Assembly: GCA_020718265.1 (NCBI GenBank)
Contig: DYSM01000037.1
Coordinates: 1 to 14,635, forward strand
Reading direction: 5' to 3'
Source of the DNA: Draconibacterium orientale
GTDB taxonomy: Bacteria > Bacteroidota > Bacteroidia > Bacteroidales > JAADGE01
Length of the DNA: 14,635 bases
Made by a program: the position numbers and the translations under genes
Part shown: positions 13,829 through 14,635 of the stretch, in pieces
Layout of the letters: each line of letters starts with the position of its first letter
How positions within the stretch are numbered: the first letter of the stretch is position 1
Notes under the pieces: generated by a model
The model's database searches: none
Told to the model about the DNA's origin: nothing
Seen by the model: only the letters and a program-made list of their open reading frames with translations

Positions 13829-14635
<807 letters not shown>

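Overview
The window looks like chromosomal DNA of an anaerobic or microaerobic member of the Bacteroidetes, most likely Bacteroidales. Four signals point there: promoters of the form TTTG-N18-20-TAnnTTTG; a fused CcoN-CcoO oxidase subunit; a secreted protein with a type IX secretion (Por) sorting tail; and a partial 16S rRNA with Bacteroidetes-type signatures (start of gene, V4 region). I did not resolve genus or family. Nothing looks like a phage, plasmid or CRISPR region. It is mostly core metabolism next to an rRNA operon.

Region 1 (57-5642, minus strand) is a cbb3-type (high oxygen affinity) cytochrome oxidase locus in the order ccoS, ccoNO, ccoQ, ccoP, ccoG, ccoH. CcoS lies in a 57-codon frame (5469-5642) and is easily missed. 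A hairpin separates ccoNO from ccoQ, and a terminator separates the structural genes (ccoSNOQP) from the assembly genes (ccoGH). The most unusual point is how the c-type hemes are shared out. CcoNO carries an extra C-terminal cytochrome c domain closely resembling the single one in CcoP, and CcoP has one CxxCH instead of the usual two. The complex keeps three c hemes in total, on different chains.

Region 2 (5854-8309) holds a plus-strand ferredoxin/flavodoxin-NADP reductase (fpr) and a convergent, eukaryote-like citrate synthase (gltA). Between them lies a bidirectional terminator and about 270 bases without a gene. That gap is bounded by 19-base inverted repeats and contains a 46-base tandem repeat and an 11-base-period repeat.

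Region 3 (8422-10067) holds a Cof-type HAD phosphatase, the zinc-free ribosomal protein L31 type B (rpmE2) with a near-ideal Bacteroidetes promoter, and a very small T9SS-secreted protein on the minus strand. The last codons of the secreted protein form part of a shared terminator hairpin.

Region 4 (10174-12870, minus strand) has a histidine ammonia-lyase family gene followed by adenosine deaminase. Both are deaminating catabolic enzymes that release ammonia, and they may be co-transcribed.

Region 5 (12871-14635) is about 500 bases of AT-rich DNA without a gene, then four tandem rRNA promoters (two inside a perfect 90-base duplication), a leader, and the first ~807 bases of a 16S rRNA gene that runs off the window.

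I see no wholly new system. The best leads are the redistributed heme domains of the oxidase, the repeat-bounded gap beside gltA, and the amplified rrn promoter array.
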